64,000 nucleotides of DNA from an uncultured Bariatricus sp. (GTDB lineage: Bacteria; Bacillota; Clostridia; Lachnospirales; Lachnospiraceae). Shown here piece after piece: positions 16,951 to 24,066 of the stretch. The stretch covers positions 12,411 through 76,410 of the forward strand of contig CAKRFP010000009.1 in the NCBI GenBank assembly GCA_934320645.1. The letters run 5' to 3'. Made by a program: the position numbers and the translations under genes. A model generated the notes under the pieces. The model searched no databases and was not told the origin of the DNA. It saw only the letters and a list, made by a program, of their open reading frames with translations. How positions within the stretch are numbered: position 1 is the stretch's first letter; each line of letters starts with the position of its first letter.

Positions 16951-17098
16951 GTCAAACTCCCGGGAAACATCATATAGTATGCCATGGGAGTTGATAAGTA
17001 CAGTCGGATGTATTATACTGTTGCCAATAGTTATTTTTGTACTTATTTTTGAAAAACAGATTATGGAAGGTGTTATGACCGGCGGTGTCAAGCAATAA
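16951..17098 (+). pseudogene. C-terminal remnant of a sugar ABC transporter permease
   Basis: An open frame ending with TAA at 17096-17098 encodes a stretch beginning MPWELISTVGCI (ATG at 16979) and ending QIMEGVMTGGVKQ. This is the last membrane helix and the EGxxxGxVK tail that close MalG/UgpE-type sugar permeases (typically F-x-E-G-I-T-A-G-x-V-K-G). Nothing of the remaining 230 or so residues is present upstream; a stop in this frame lies before 16951. The tail sits 15 bases before the GH172 gene, so these two probably came together from a sugar-uptake operon whose front was lost. Confidence 0.65.
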
Positions 17099-17113
17099 GC
17101 GGAGGTATGAGTA

Positions 17114-18199
17114 ATGTCAGATATTTTCAGATTAAGAAATGGAAGATCAAGAGCTATAAATGCTGAAAATCCAACTGGAGAAAAGGGAAAGGGCGGAATG
17201 GCATCAAGCCATCTCGGCCCTTCAAGAAAAGGCAGTCCTTGCCTGAATAATATTATGCCAAATGAAACGGTCGTATTGGCTGAAATGGATGGACCGGGTA
17301 TCATCCAGCATATATGGATTACGGTTGATAATAAAACGTCAGATGCGGATTGTTATGTACTCCGTGATTTAGTACTCCGCATGTACTGGGATGATGAGGA
17401 AGTTCCATCGGTTGAAAGCCCTTTAGGGGATTTCTTCTGCTGTGGCTTTGCAAGAGAATGTCTTGTTACATCTATGCCAATATCCGTAATTCCAAATAGA
17501 GGTTTTAATAGTTATTTTCAAATGCCATTTCGTAAAAAAGCAAGAATTACTTTAGAAAATCAACATGATAATCCAATTCCGGCTTTCTTTTATCAGGTAG
17601 ATTATTGTTTGTATGATGAGTTACCGGAAGATACAGCCTATTTTCACGCGCAGTGGAGACGTCAAAGAATAACAGAACTGGCAAAGGATTATGTTATTTT
17701 GGATAATGTGAAAGGAAAGGGTCATTATATTGGTACATATCTTGCGCTGACAACACTTGAAAGATATTGGTGGGGAGAAGGCGAAGTTAAATTTTATATT
17801 GACGGAGATGAAGAGTATCCTACAATATGCGGTACGGGAACAGAGGACTATTTTGGCGGGTCATGGAGTTTTGCCCACCAGGTAAACGGAAAGACGGTAG
17901 AACAGACTTATAATTCTCCGTTTTTAGGATATCCTTATTATTCAGCACACGATGAATTGGTGCATAATCCATATCACAATAATGATTGTCCGCCAATGAG
18001 AGGATTTTATAGATGGCATATGATGGATCCGATTTGTTTTGAAGAAAATTTAAAAGTTACTATTCAACAGATTGGTGTATGTTATAAAGGATTATTTGAG
18101 AGACAGGATGATGTTGCCAGTGTAGCATATTGGTATCAGAGTGAACCACATCAGGCTTTTAAACCGTTAATGGATAAAAAAGAAAGGTGGCCAAGATAG
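17114..18199 (+). CDS. DUF2961 / GH172-family glycosidase
   Basis: 361 residues matching the DUF2961 family, now glycoside hydrolase family 172, whose known members act on fructofuranosides or D-arabinofuranosides (difructose dianhydride I synthase, alpha-D-arabinofuranosidase). Landmarks: SRKGSPCLNNI, MDGPGIIQHIWITV, SPLGDFFCCGF, FNSYFQMPF, GTGTEDYFGGSW and GFYRWHMMDPI; the acidic residues in SPLGDF and GTGTEDY fit the active-site region. No signal peptide, so cytoplasmic. CGGAGG precedes the ATG. The gene is more AT-rich and richer in A/T-ending codons than its neighbours, follows a truncated sugar permease, and lies between two copies of a 56-bp repeat, all signs of transfer. Confidence 0.87.
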   Translation: MSDIFRLRNGRSRAINAENPTGEKGKGGMASSHLGPSRKGSPCLNNIMPNETVVLAEMDGPGIIQHIWITVDNKTSDADCYVLRDLVLRMYWDDEEVPSVESPLGDFFCCGFARECLVTSMPISVIPNRGFNSYFQMPFRKKARITLENQHDNPIPAFFYQVDYCLYDELPEDTAYFHAQWRRQRITELAKDYVILDNVKGKGHYIGTYLALTTLERYWWGEGEVKFYIDGDEEYPTICGTGTEDYFGGSWSFAHQVNGKTVEQTYNSPFLGYPYYSAHDELVHNPYHNNDCPPMRGFYRWHMMDPICFEENLKVTIQQIGVCYKGLFERQDDVASVAYWYQSEPHQAFKPLMDKKERWPR

Positions 18200-18203
18200 G
18201 AAG

Positions 18204-18259
18204 GAAGCTTCCTTGACACTGTAAGATAAGCTGTGCTAGAATGGATTTGCTACAAAAAT
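18204..18259 (+). repeat. 56-bp direct repeat, copy 2 (promoter of the cobalamin operon)
   Basis: Differs from copy 1 at three positions. Contains TTGACA (18213-18218), 18-nt spacer, TAGAAT (18237-18242), a better -10 than copy 1, placed about 25-40 nt before the cobalamin riboswitch. The two copies are 1462 bp apart. Confidence 0.9.
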
Positions 18260-18269
18260 AAAATACAGA

Positions 18270-18445
18270 ATGCGTAAGGTGTCAATCAGATCATTTGTCT
18301 GGATTGGTGAAAAGGGAAACAGGTGCAAGTCCTGTGCGAACTCGTCACCGTAATTTGCGAGTTTTTGTTAGAAACCACTGGGAGACCGGGAAGGAAGACG
18401 AAAAACGTCTGAGCAATCAGTCGGGAGACCTGCCTTTCGCAGTAC
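18270..18445 (+). promoter_or_regulatory. Cobalamin riboswitch
   Basis: The conserved core is easy to read: GGGAAACAGGTGCAAGTCC (18313-18332), the CACCGTAAT stretch in place of the usual C-ACTGT, CCACTGGGAGACCGGGAAGG, a P-arm ACGAAAAACGTCTGAGCAA, and the closing B12 box AGTCGGGAGACCTGCC (18419-18434). It lies between the promoter at 18213-18242 and two terminators, in front of a CbiK-type gene, which fits cobalamin feedback. Confidence 0.9.
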
Positions 18446-18500
18446 AGGAACGGAAAGTTCATGCCACGAGTAACTGGCAGTACGAAAGATAGAGACTTCA

Positions 18501-18539
18501 GACTGATTCTGCACAGAGCAGAAGGTCGGTTTCTTTTTT
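18501..18539 (+). terminator. Riboswitch expression-platform terminator
   Basis: GACTGATTCTGC pairs with GCAGAAGGTCGGT-type bases (several wobble pairs) and ends in TTTCTTTTTT. Cobalamin binding would favour this hairpin and stop transcription. Confidence 0.7.
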
Positions 18540-18544
18540 GTACG

Positions 18545-18578
18545 CCCTCGGTAAATTTACATACGAGGGATTTTTTTT
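18545..18578 (+). terminator. Second terminator ahead of the chelatase gene
   Basis: CCCTCG (18545-18550) pairs with CGAGGG (18564-18569), followed by eight T. Two terminators in series before the gene would give tight shut-off. Confidence 0.75.
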
Positions 18579-18658
18579 GCTTGAAAAAAATATGCTGTAA
18601 AGTGCGATGAATATAATTCTGTTTCCTGAAAGTATGACAAAAATCAGGGAGGATCAAG

Positions 18659-19858
18659 ATGAAAAAACGATTATTAGTAGCATTACTGGCAACGACACTT
18701 ACTGTATCCATGATGAGCGGATGCGGAAGCAAAAAAACAGAGGATACTTCTTCTACAAAGACAGAAGATACTTCAAAGGACAACGATCAGGAGGCGGCAG
18801 ACAAGGTGGCAAAACTGATCGATGATATTTATGTACAGGAAAGAACAGATAAGACAGATGAACAGTGCAAAGCTGCAAAAGAAGCATGGGATAAGCTTAC
18901 CGATGCACAGAAGGAACTGGTAGAAGGCGAGAACGCTGACCCGGATTATTTTGGAAGGGATACAGGCGATGCATCGAAAGATGATCCGTTGAACGAAGAT
19001 AACATCGGAGAAAATGAAATTCTGGTTGTAAGCTTTGGTACATCTTTCAATGACAGCCGTGCAGAGGATATCGGTGGTGTGGAAAAAGCACTTCAGGCAG
19101 CATATCCGGACTGGTCTGTAAGAAGAGCATTTACAGCACAGATCATCATCAACCACGTACAGGCCCGTGATGACGAGAAGATCGACAACATGGATCAGGC
19201 ACTGGAAAGAGCAGTCGACAATGGGGTTAAGAACCTGGTCGTACAGCCGACACATCTGATGCATGGTGCCGAGTATGATGAACTGACAGAAGCAGTTGAG
19301 AACTACAAAGATAAATTTGAATCTGTAAAAATTGCAGAACCACTTCTCGGTGAAGTCGGAGCGGATGAAACAGCGATCAACGAAGATAAAGCAGCTGTTG
19401 CAGAAGCAATTACAGCAGAAGCTGTAAAGACAGCTGGATTTGACAGCCTGGATGCGGCAAAAGAAGATGGAACCGCATTTGTATTTATGGGACATGGAAC
19501 TTCACACACAGCAAAGATCAGCTATTCTCAGATGCAGGCACAGATGGAGAGTCTTGGTTATGAGAATGTATTTATCGGAACCGTAGAAGGCGAACCGGAA
19601 GATACTGCTTGTGAAGCAGTAATCGAAAAGCTCAAAAATGCAGGATACAAGAAAGTAATCCTTCGTCCGCTGATGGTTGTAGCAGGAGACCATGCAAACA
19701 ATGATATGGCAGGCGATGATGATGATTCATGGAAGAGCCAGTTTGAAGCATCCGGAGCATTTGACAGTATTGATACACAGATCGCAGGTCTTGGTGAGAT
19801 CGATGCGATCCAGCAGCTTTATGTGGCACATACACAGGCTGCAATTGATGCAGAATAA
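18659..19858 (+). CDS. Secreted lipoprotein with CbiK-type cobalt chelatase domain
   Basis: 399 residues. A lipoprotein signal peptide ends MSGC with Cys22 as the lipid site, followed by a Ser/Thr/Asp/Lys-rich linker, a short helical region (about 42-90) and a class II chelatase domain of the CbiK family (about 118-397). It has ILVVSFGTSFNDSR, VQPTHLMHG, FMGHGTSH (His279) and VVAGDHANND (His345), the last two matching the metal-binding histidines of CbiK. CbiK inserts Co2+ into sirohydrochlorin during anaerobic B12 synthesis, but that is a cytoplasmic step; here the enzyme is exported and tethered outside. The gene follows a cobalamin riboswitch with no cobalamin-synthesis genes nearby. It may bind or insert metal in tetrapyrroles at the surface, or act in corrinoid or cobalt capture. 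Confidence 0.88.
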   Translation: MKKRLLVALLATTLTVSMMSGCGSKKTEDTSSTKTEDTSKDNDQEAADKVAKLIDDIYVQERTDKTDEQCKAAKEAWDKLTDAQKELVEGENADPDYFGRDTGDASKDDPLNEDNIGENEILVVSFGTSFNDSRAEDIGGVEKALQAAYPDWSVRRAFTAQIIINHVQARDDEKIDNMDQALERAVDNGVKNLVVQPTHLMHGAEYDELTEAVENYKDKFESVKIAEPLLGEVGADETAINEDKAAVAEAITAEAVKTAGFDSLDAAKEDGTAFVFMGHGTSHTAKISYSQMQAQMESLGYENVFIGTVEGEPEDTACEAVIEKLKNAGYKKVILRPLMVVAGDHANNDMAGDDDDSWKSQFEASGAFDSIDTQIAGLGEIDAIQQLYVAHTQAAIDAE

Positions 19859-19881
19859 ATAAAAAAAGAGGGATTTATACG

Positions 19882-20412
19882 ATGAAAAAGAAACTGTTAG
19901 TATTGGTATTATCTGCTGTAATGGCAGTGGGAATGATGAGTGGATGCGGTGCAAAATCAGACACATCAGATACGAAAGCAAAGACAGCAGAAAGCTCTTC
20001 TGCGAAAGAAAAGGAAACAGGGGAACAGACAGAGTGTGAGCTTGAAGACGGAACCTACACAGCAGAGTTCAAGACTGACAGCGGAATGTTTCATGTAAAT
20101 GAAGCGAATGACGGAAAAGGAACACTTACCGTAAAAGACGGAAAGATGACGATTCATGTCAGTCTGGTTTCTAAGAATATCGTCAACCTTTTTGTTGGGA
20201 AAGCAAAAGATGCGAAAAAAGACGGGGCAGAACTGCTGGAGCCTACAACCGATACGGTGACATACAGCAATGGTGCTACTGAAGAAGTCTATGGCTTTGA
20301 TATTCCGGTTCCGGAGCTGGACAAAGAGTTTGATGTTGCGCTGATCGGAACCAAAGGTGTCTGGTATGATCACAAAGTAAGTGTGACCAATCCGGTGAAA
20401 GTCGAAGAATAA
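19882..20412 (+). CDS. Small lipoprotein of the cobalamin-regulated operon, unknown function
   Basis: 176 residues. Lipoprotein signal peptide with GMMSGC (Cys22), an acidic linker, then a compact all-beta-looking domain of about 125 residues beginning DGTYTAEFKTDSGMFHVNEA and containing GKGTLTVKDGKMTIHVSL. The alternating polar/hydrophobic pattern and length resemble an immunoglobulin-like ligand-binding domain, loosely like NEAT haem-binding domains, but I cannot assign a family. It starts 23 bases after the secreted CbiK-like gene, has its own ribosome site (AGAGGGA) and ends at a strong terminator, so the two form one riboswitch-controlled operon. A role as a corrinoid, haem or metal binding partner is plausible but not shown. 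Confidence 0.7.
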   Translation: MKKKLLVLVLSAVMAVGMMSGCGAKSDTSDTKAKTAESSSAKEKETGEQTECELEDGTYTAEFKTDSGMFHVNEANDGKGTLTVKDGKMTIHVSLVSKNIVNLFVGKAKDAKKDGAELLEPTTDTVTYSNGATEEVYGFDIPVPELDKEFDVALIGTKGVWYDHKVSVTNPVKVEE

Positions 20413-20425
20413 TTAATGATAAGTG

Positions 20426-20468
20426 AAAGGACTGTTTTTCTGAGAAATGGGAAATGGTCCTTTTTTTT
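20426..20468 (+). terminator. Terminator of the cobalamin-regulated operon
   Basis: AAAGGAC pairs with GTCCTTT around a partly paired loop, followed by a run of T. Confidence 0.75.
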
Positions 20469-20598
20469 GCTTGGGCATGAACTGGATAACACTATACTTT
20501 TATATGTCAGATAGTGTATACTAGGCAGTGGAAGATCATACAAAAGAGAGAATGTTTTGTATATAAAAACTAAAATGTGGAGAGGAAGTTAAAATACG

Positions 20599-20868
20599 AT
20601 GTACTACGTACCAGATGGCACGAAAGAGTGTGGATTTTATGAATGTAAAAAATGTGGGAACCGTTTCTTATCCTTACAGACAATGAACCGGATCCCATGT
20701 CCGGAATGTGAGGCAGAGATCGACTATGAGATCGGACCGGACGAATCCATGGAAGATGTTTTTGATACGGCAGAATTACTGGAAAAGATCGTTGGTGAAG
20801 AAGAGGTTGAGAAGATGGACGGACTTTTAAGCCTTGCAATCACAGGTGGGGATTGTAACTGGATTTAG
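20599..20868 (+). CDS. Small zinc-ribbon protein, unknown function
   Basis: 89 residues. The first half holds a four-cysteine zinc ribbon (ECKKCGN ... RIPCPECEAEID: two C-x2-C knuckles 18 residues apart); the second half is acidic and helical. GAGAGGAAG lies before the ATG. Such small ribbons bind nucleic acid or serve as adaptor domains; nothing in the context decides. Stand-alone gene between a terminator and a divergently unrelated LysR gene on the same strand. Confidence 0.7.
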   Translation: MYYVPDGTKECGFYECKKCGNRFLSLQTMNRIPCPECEAEIDYEIGPDESMEDVFDTAELLEKIVGEEEVEKMDGLLSLAITGGDCNWI

Positions 20869-20993
20869 CCAGGTCAGGCGGCGAAGAGGATAGCGAATAT
20901 CTGCCGGGCTTTTCCCAATACATTGTCAGATATATAGTCAGGCAAAACAAAGTGGGTTATAATAGAAATATGAGTAAAAGAGGGAGAAAATAG

Positions 20994-21902
20994 ATGGACA
21001 TTCATGATTTGAAAATATTTCTGATGATCGCACAGGAAGGCAGTGTTTCCAAAGCATCCAAAATCCTTTATATGACACCGCAGGGAACAAGTAAGGTACT
21101 GAAAAACCTTGAAACAGAAATGGGATGCCAGCTGTTTATCCGGGATAAGTCAGGGATGAAGCTTACAGAGAGCGGAGAGAGATTCCGCGAGTATGCGCTG
21201 AAGGATGTAGACGATTATTATCAGGTAAAAAAAGATATTCTGCATATTGAGCAGAGACAGAAGAAGGTTGTAGATCTTTTGTCAGCATATGGAATCTTGC
21301 GTCTGCTTACGCCGGACTGTCTTGTGGCATTTAGGGAAAAGTATCCGGATATCGAGTTCCATTACCGGGAATATCCGGATCTTCCAGTCGAACAGCTTTT
21401 TGCCGGTAATGAAGGAAATGTGGCATTTTCCATCGGAGATTTTGATGAGCATTTATATCAGGTTGTGCCGCTGGAAACATTTCCAATCAGGCTTCTGGTA
21501 AATGAAAAGCATCCACTTGCACAGAAAGAAAGTGTTACGATTGAAGATCTGCAGGGAGAGCCGATGTTTATTGAGAGCAGTCAGTTCCATATCTATCACT
21601 TGATCACGGAAAGATGTGAGGAGGCAGGATTTGAACCGGATATTATTTTCCAGACCAGTGGTTTCAGTTTGTGCCATAAGATGGTGAAAGCAAACAAAGG
21701 AATCTCGGTTGCGGTAGATTTTGTCTTTGATGATATGCGGGAAGATGGTTTGAAACTGATTCCGTTTTCGGATGGAAATTATGAGTGGAAGGCCTGCATG
21801 CTTACCAGAAGGGATGAAGAAGAGAACGAAGGCGTACAGTGTTTTCGGAAGCATGTGCAGGAATGGCTGCAGAAGATCCGTTCCGGAGAGATTATACGAT
21901 AA
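20994..21902 (+). CDS. LysR-family transcriptional regulator
   Basis: 302 residues: the LysR winged-helix domain (1-62; MDIHDLKIFLMIAQEGSVSKASKILYMT split as start and recognition region) followed by a periplasmic-binding-like effector domain (about 90-295). The effector ligand is not predictable. GGGAGAAAAT precedes the ATG, and a TATAAT about 30 bases upstream with a weak -35 (TAGTCA) gives a promoter. A strong terminator closes the gene. The next genes on the same strand (C_GCAxxG_C_C protein and TDT transporter) could be its targets, as LysR genes often sit beside what they control, but here they are not divergent. Confidence 0.9.
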   Translation: MDIHDLKIFLMIAQEGSVSKASKILYMTPQGTSKVLKNLETEMGCQLFIRDKSGMKLTESGERFREYALKDVDDYYQVKKDILHIEQRQKKVVDLLSAYGILRLLTPDCLVAFREKYPDIEFHYREYPDLPVEQLFAGNEGNVAFSIGDFDEHLYQVVPLETFPIRLLVNEKHPLAQKESVTIEDLQGEPMFIESSQFHIYHLITERCEEAGFEPDIIFQTSGFSLCHKMVKANKGISVAVDFVFDDMREDGLKLIPFSDGNYEWKACMLTRRDEEENEGVQCFRKHVQEWLQKIRSGEIIR

Positions 21903-21941
21903 GAAAAAAGTTGATAAGAAGTAACGAAAAGTTGAAGATAG

Positions 21942-21993
21942 ATCACAAACTATACAGAATGCATGAAAATGCAGTGTATGGTTTGTGATTTTT
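21942..21993 (+). terminator. Terminator of the LysR gene
   Basis: A 15-bp stem, ATCACAAACTATACA (21942-21956) with TGTATGGTTTGTGAT (21974-21988), one wobble pair, then five T. Confidence 0.85.
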
Positions 21994-22160
21994 TGTCGAC
22001 ATTTTCGCTTGAATAGAAAGTAACTATAATAATGGAATATTTATAGAAAAGATGAATTTAAATAAAATACACAAAAGAATATAATAGTAATACATGGATG
22101 CTGGCAGAATATACAAATAATCGCGCCGGCACAAATATAATTTTACAGGAGGTTTTGAAA

Positions 22161-22685
22161 ATGAATATTGGGGTAACAGAAATCAGTCCAAGAGAGGTGC
22201 AGAGAAAGGCAGAGAAATGTTTTAAAGATGGATATTACTGCTGTGAAGCTCTGGTCAGCACAATCCGCGATGAATTCAAACTGGATGTGCCGAAAGAGGT
22301 TGTAGCTATGGCATCCGGAATGGCAGTAGGAGCAGGAAAATCAGGATGTGCCTGCGGTGCATTTAACGGAGGAATTCTTGCACTTGGAATGTTCTTCGGC
22401 CGTACCGAACAGGATGGACCGACCAACCCGAAGAGTATCAAATGTATGGAGCTTACGCACGAACTTCATGACTGGTTCAAGAAGGCAAATGGTAAAAATG
22501 CAATCTGCTGCAGAGTTCTTACAAAGGAATTCAATATGGGACAGGGTGAACACAAAGAACAGTGTATCTATTTTACAGGACTTTGTGCATGGAAGGTAGC
22601 GCAGATCGTCTGTCGTGAGCTCGGCATCAAGAATCTGGATGAAATTGATGAACCGTGCGAAAGAAGAAAAATTGCAGATATCTAA
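22161..22685 (+). CDS. C_GCAxxG_C_C family protein
   Basis: 174 residues from the ATG at 22161 with GGAGG upstream; a longer frame from 22098 has no ribosome site. Cysteine-rich: GYYCCEALV, the family signature CACGAFNGG, CMELTHELHDWF, NAICCRVL, EQCIYFTGLC and DEPC. The family is named for this cysteine pattern and is thought to be a redox or metal-cluster protein; biochemical function is not established. It is followed 47 bases later by a TDT-family transporter, and these may form a two-gene operon. Confidence 0.82.
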   Translation: MNIGVTEISPREVQRKAEKCFKDGYYCCEALVSTIRDEFKLDVPKEVVAMASGMAVGAGKSGCACGAFNGGILALGMFFGRTEQDGPTNPKSIKCMELTHELHDWFKKANGKNAICCRVLTKEFNMGQGEHKEQCIYFTGLCAWKVAQIVCRELGIKNLDEIDEPCERRKIADI

Positions 22686-22732
22686 ATAAAGTGGTAACGA
22701 CAGCCGCTTGATGAGAGAAAGGGAAAGAAACA

Positions 22733-23653
22733 ATGAAAGACGTAATTAAGAAAGTACCGATTCCGCTTTGCGGAGTCATGCTTGGCGCGGCAGCACTTGG
22801 AAATTTACTTCAGAGCTATTCAGAAGGAATCCGTTATGTATGCGGTATATTCGCAGCATTTCTTCTGATACTGGTGCTTTTGAAGCTGATCATGTTCCCG
22901 GGAGCAGTGAAAGAAGATATGGGAAATCCGATCATGGCAAGCGTATCCGGAACATTTCCGATGGCACTTATGATTCTCAGCACTTATGTAAAACCGTTTA
23001 TCGGAAAGGCAGCTTATTACATATGGCTTCTGGCAATCATTCTTCATATCATTCTGATCATATACTTTACGGTGAAATTTGTTCTGAAACTTCAGATGCC
23101 GAAAGTATTTGCAAGCTATTATATTGTATATGTAGGAATCGCTGTAGCGGCTGTTACAGCACCGGCTTATGAGCAGCTTGGAATCGGAACCGCAGCATTC
23201 TGGTTTGGATTTGTAACACTGATCGTACTTCTTGTACTTGTAACCTATCGTTATGTGAAGTTTAAAGAAGTGCCGGATCCGGCAAAACCTCTGATCTGTA
23301 TCTACGCAGCACCGACCAGCCTGTGTATTGCAGGTTATGTACAGTCCGTAACACCGAAATCATACGGATTTTTGATGGCAATGTTTGTAGTGGCAACTGT
23401 TATTTACATTTTCGCACTGGTAAAAGCAGTTGGCTATCTGAAGATGCCATTCTTCCCAAGCTATGCAGCATTCACATTCCCATTTGTTATCAGCGCAATC
23501 GCAAGTAAACAGACGATGGCATGCGCAGCAAATATGGGACATCCAATGCCGTTCCTTCAGTATGTAGTTCTGATCGAGACGATCATTGCGGTAGCACTTG
23601 TTGTTTACACCTATATCCGTTTCATGGGAGCTATTTTCGGAGGAAAGAAATAA
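22733..23653 (+). CDS. TDT-family transporter (TehA/SLAC1-like)
   Basis: 306 residues with ten hydrophobic helices and the features of the tellurite-resistance/dicarboxylate transporter family: PIPLCGVMLGAAALGN at the start, SVSGTFPMALMILSTY, YAAPTSLCIAGY and FPSYAAFTFPFVISAIA. Family members move dicarboxylates, sulfite or small anions through a central pore. GAAAGGGAAAG precedes the ATG. Its partner upstream is the cysteine-rich C_GCAxxG_C_C protein, so a sulfur or redox anion is an attractive but unproven substrate. Confidence 0.87.
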   Translation: MKDVIKKVPIPLCGVMLGAAALGNLLQSYSEGIRYVCGIFAAFLLILVLLKLIMFPGAVKEDMGNPIMASVSGTFPMALMILSTYVKPFIGKAAYYIWLLAIILHIILIIYFTVKFVLKLQMPKVFASYYIVYVGIAVAAVTAPAYEQLGIGTAAFWFGFVTLIVLLVLVTYRYVKFKEVPDPAKPLICIYAAPTSLCIAGYVQSVTPKSYGFLMAMFVVATVIYIFALVKAVGYLKMPFFPSYAAFTFPFVISAIASKQTMACAANMGHPMPFLQYVVLIETIIAVALVVYTYIRFMGAIFGGKK

Positions 23654-23658
23654 AAGAT

Positions 23659-23687
23659 TTGACCGGATGGACAAAAAAGGGTAAACT
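23659..23687 (+). promoter_or_regulatory. Promoter of the glycine-riboswitch transcript
   Basis: TTGACC (23659-23664), 17-nt spacer, TAAACT (23682-23687), some 15 bases before the first aptamer helix. Confidence 0.55.
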
Positions 23688-23702
23688 TAAGTTTATCAAG
23701 AA

Positions 23703-23880
23703 TATGTCGGATGAGGGACGTCCTAGACACCGCAAGGGGCCGAAGAAGCAAAGCGTAAGGTACATCTTCCTTTCGTGGAAACTGACAGGCAAAAAGGAAG
23801 GCGACCTGACGAATCTTTGGAGAGTGTGCAAAAGAAAGCACCACCTACGAGGCTAGAACCAACTGGTAAAAGGACAGAGA
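23703..23880 (+). promoter_or_regulatory. Tandem glycine-type riboswitch (gcvT-like), variant
   Basis: Two aptamer-like units in series. Unit 1: GTCGG (23706-23710) can pair with CTGAC (23806-23810) as P1 and encloses GACACCGCAAGGGGCCGAAG, AAGCAAAGCG and ACTGACAGGCAAAAAGGA. Unit 2: CTTTGGAGAGTGTGC, AAAGCACCACC and the hallmark end CTGGTAAAAGGACAGAG (23864-23880), with CTTTG/CAGAG as P1. The G-GAGAG, CACCG and CAGG-AAAAGGACAGAG elements in this order are those of the glycine riboswitch. Several core bases differ from the standard (CACCACCTACGAGG for CACCGACGGGG), so the ligand should be checked. The 3' P1 strand is shared with the terminator that follows. Confidence 0.75.
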
Positions 23881-23929
23881 AAACAGATGAACGATTTTTT
23901 CGTGCATCTGTTTTTTTCTGTCCTTTTTA
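23868..23929 (+). terminator. Riboswitch terminator competing with aptamer P1
   Basis: AAAAGGACAGA and AAAACAGATG pair with CATCTGTTTT and TCTGTCCTTTT, with ACGA/TCGT closing the loop: a stem of over 20 bp ending in T. Because it uses GGACAGAG of aptamer 2, ligand binding should block it and turn transcription on. Confidence 0.85.
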
Positions 23930-24066
23930 TATGGGCACTTATATGAGATGGGACTGTTAGCAGAAAGTACGTGGTGGCATACAAAAGTATTATCCGGGGA
24001 AGAAGGGAAAGGGCATTTTTTGAATAAAATTTGACAGAAGAAAAGGAAAAGCAGGAGGAAAAAAAG

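Noticed and set aside
18295..18492. Open frame of 65 codons
   Set aside because: Lies entirely within the cobalamin riboswitch, whose conserved boxes explain the sequence.
23703..23880. Lysine riboswitch or T-box as alternative for the leader of the saccharopine-dehydrogenase-like gene
   Set aside because: AAGGGG-CCGAAG recalls the lysine element, but the AGAGGTGC and other L-box parts are missing; no T-box GGTGG-ACCGCG sequence. The CTGGTAAAAGGACAGAG end and tandem layout fit the glycine element better.
23521..23960. Several overlapping open frames after the TDT gene
   Set aside because: They run through the glycine-type riboswitch and its terminator; no start signals.
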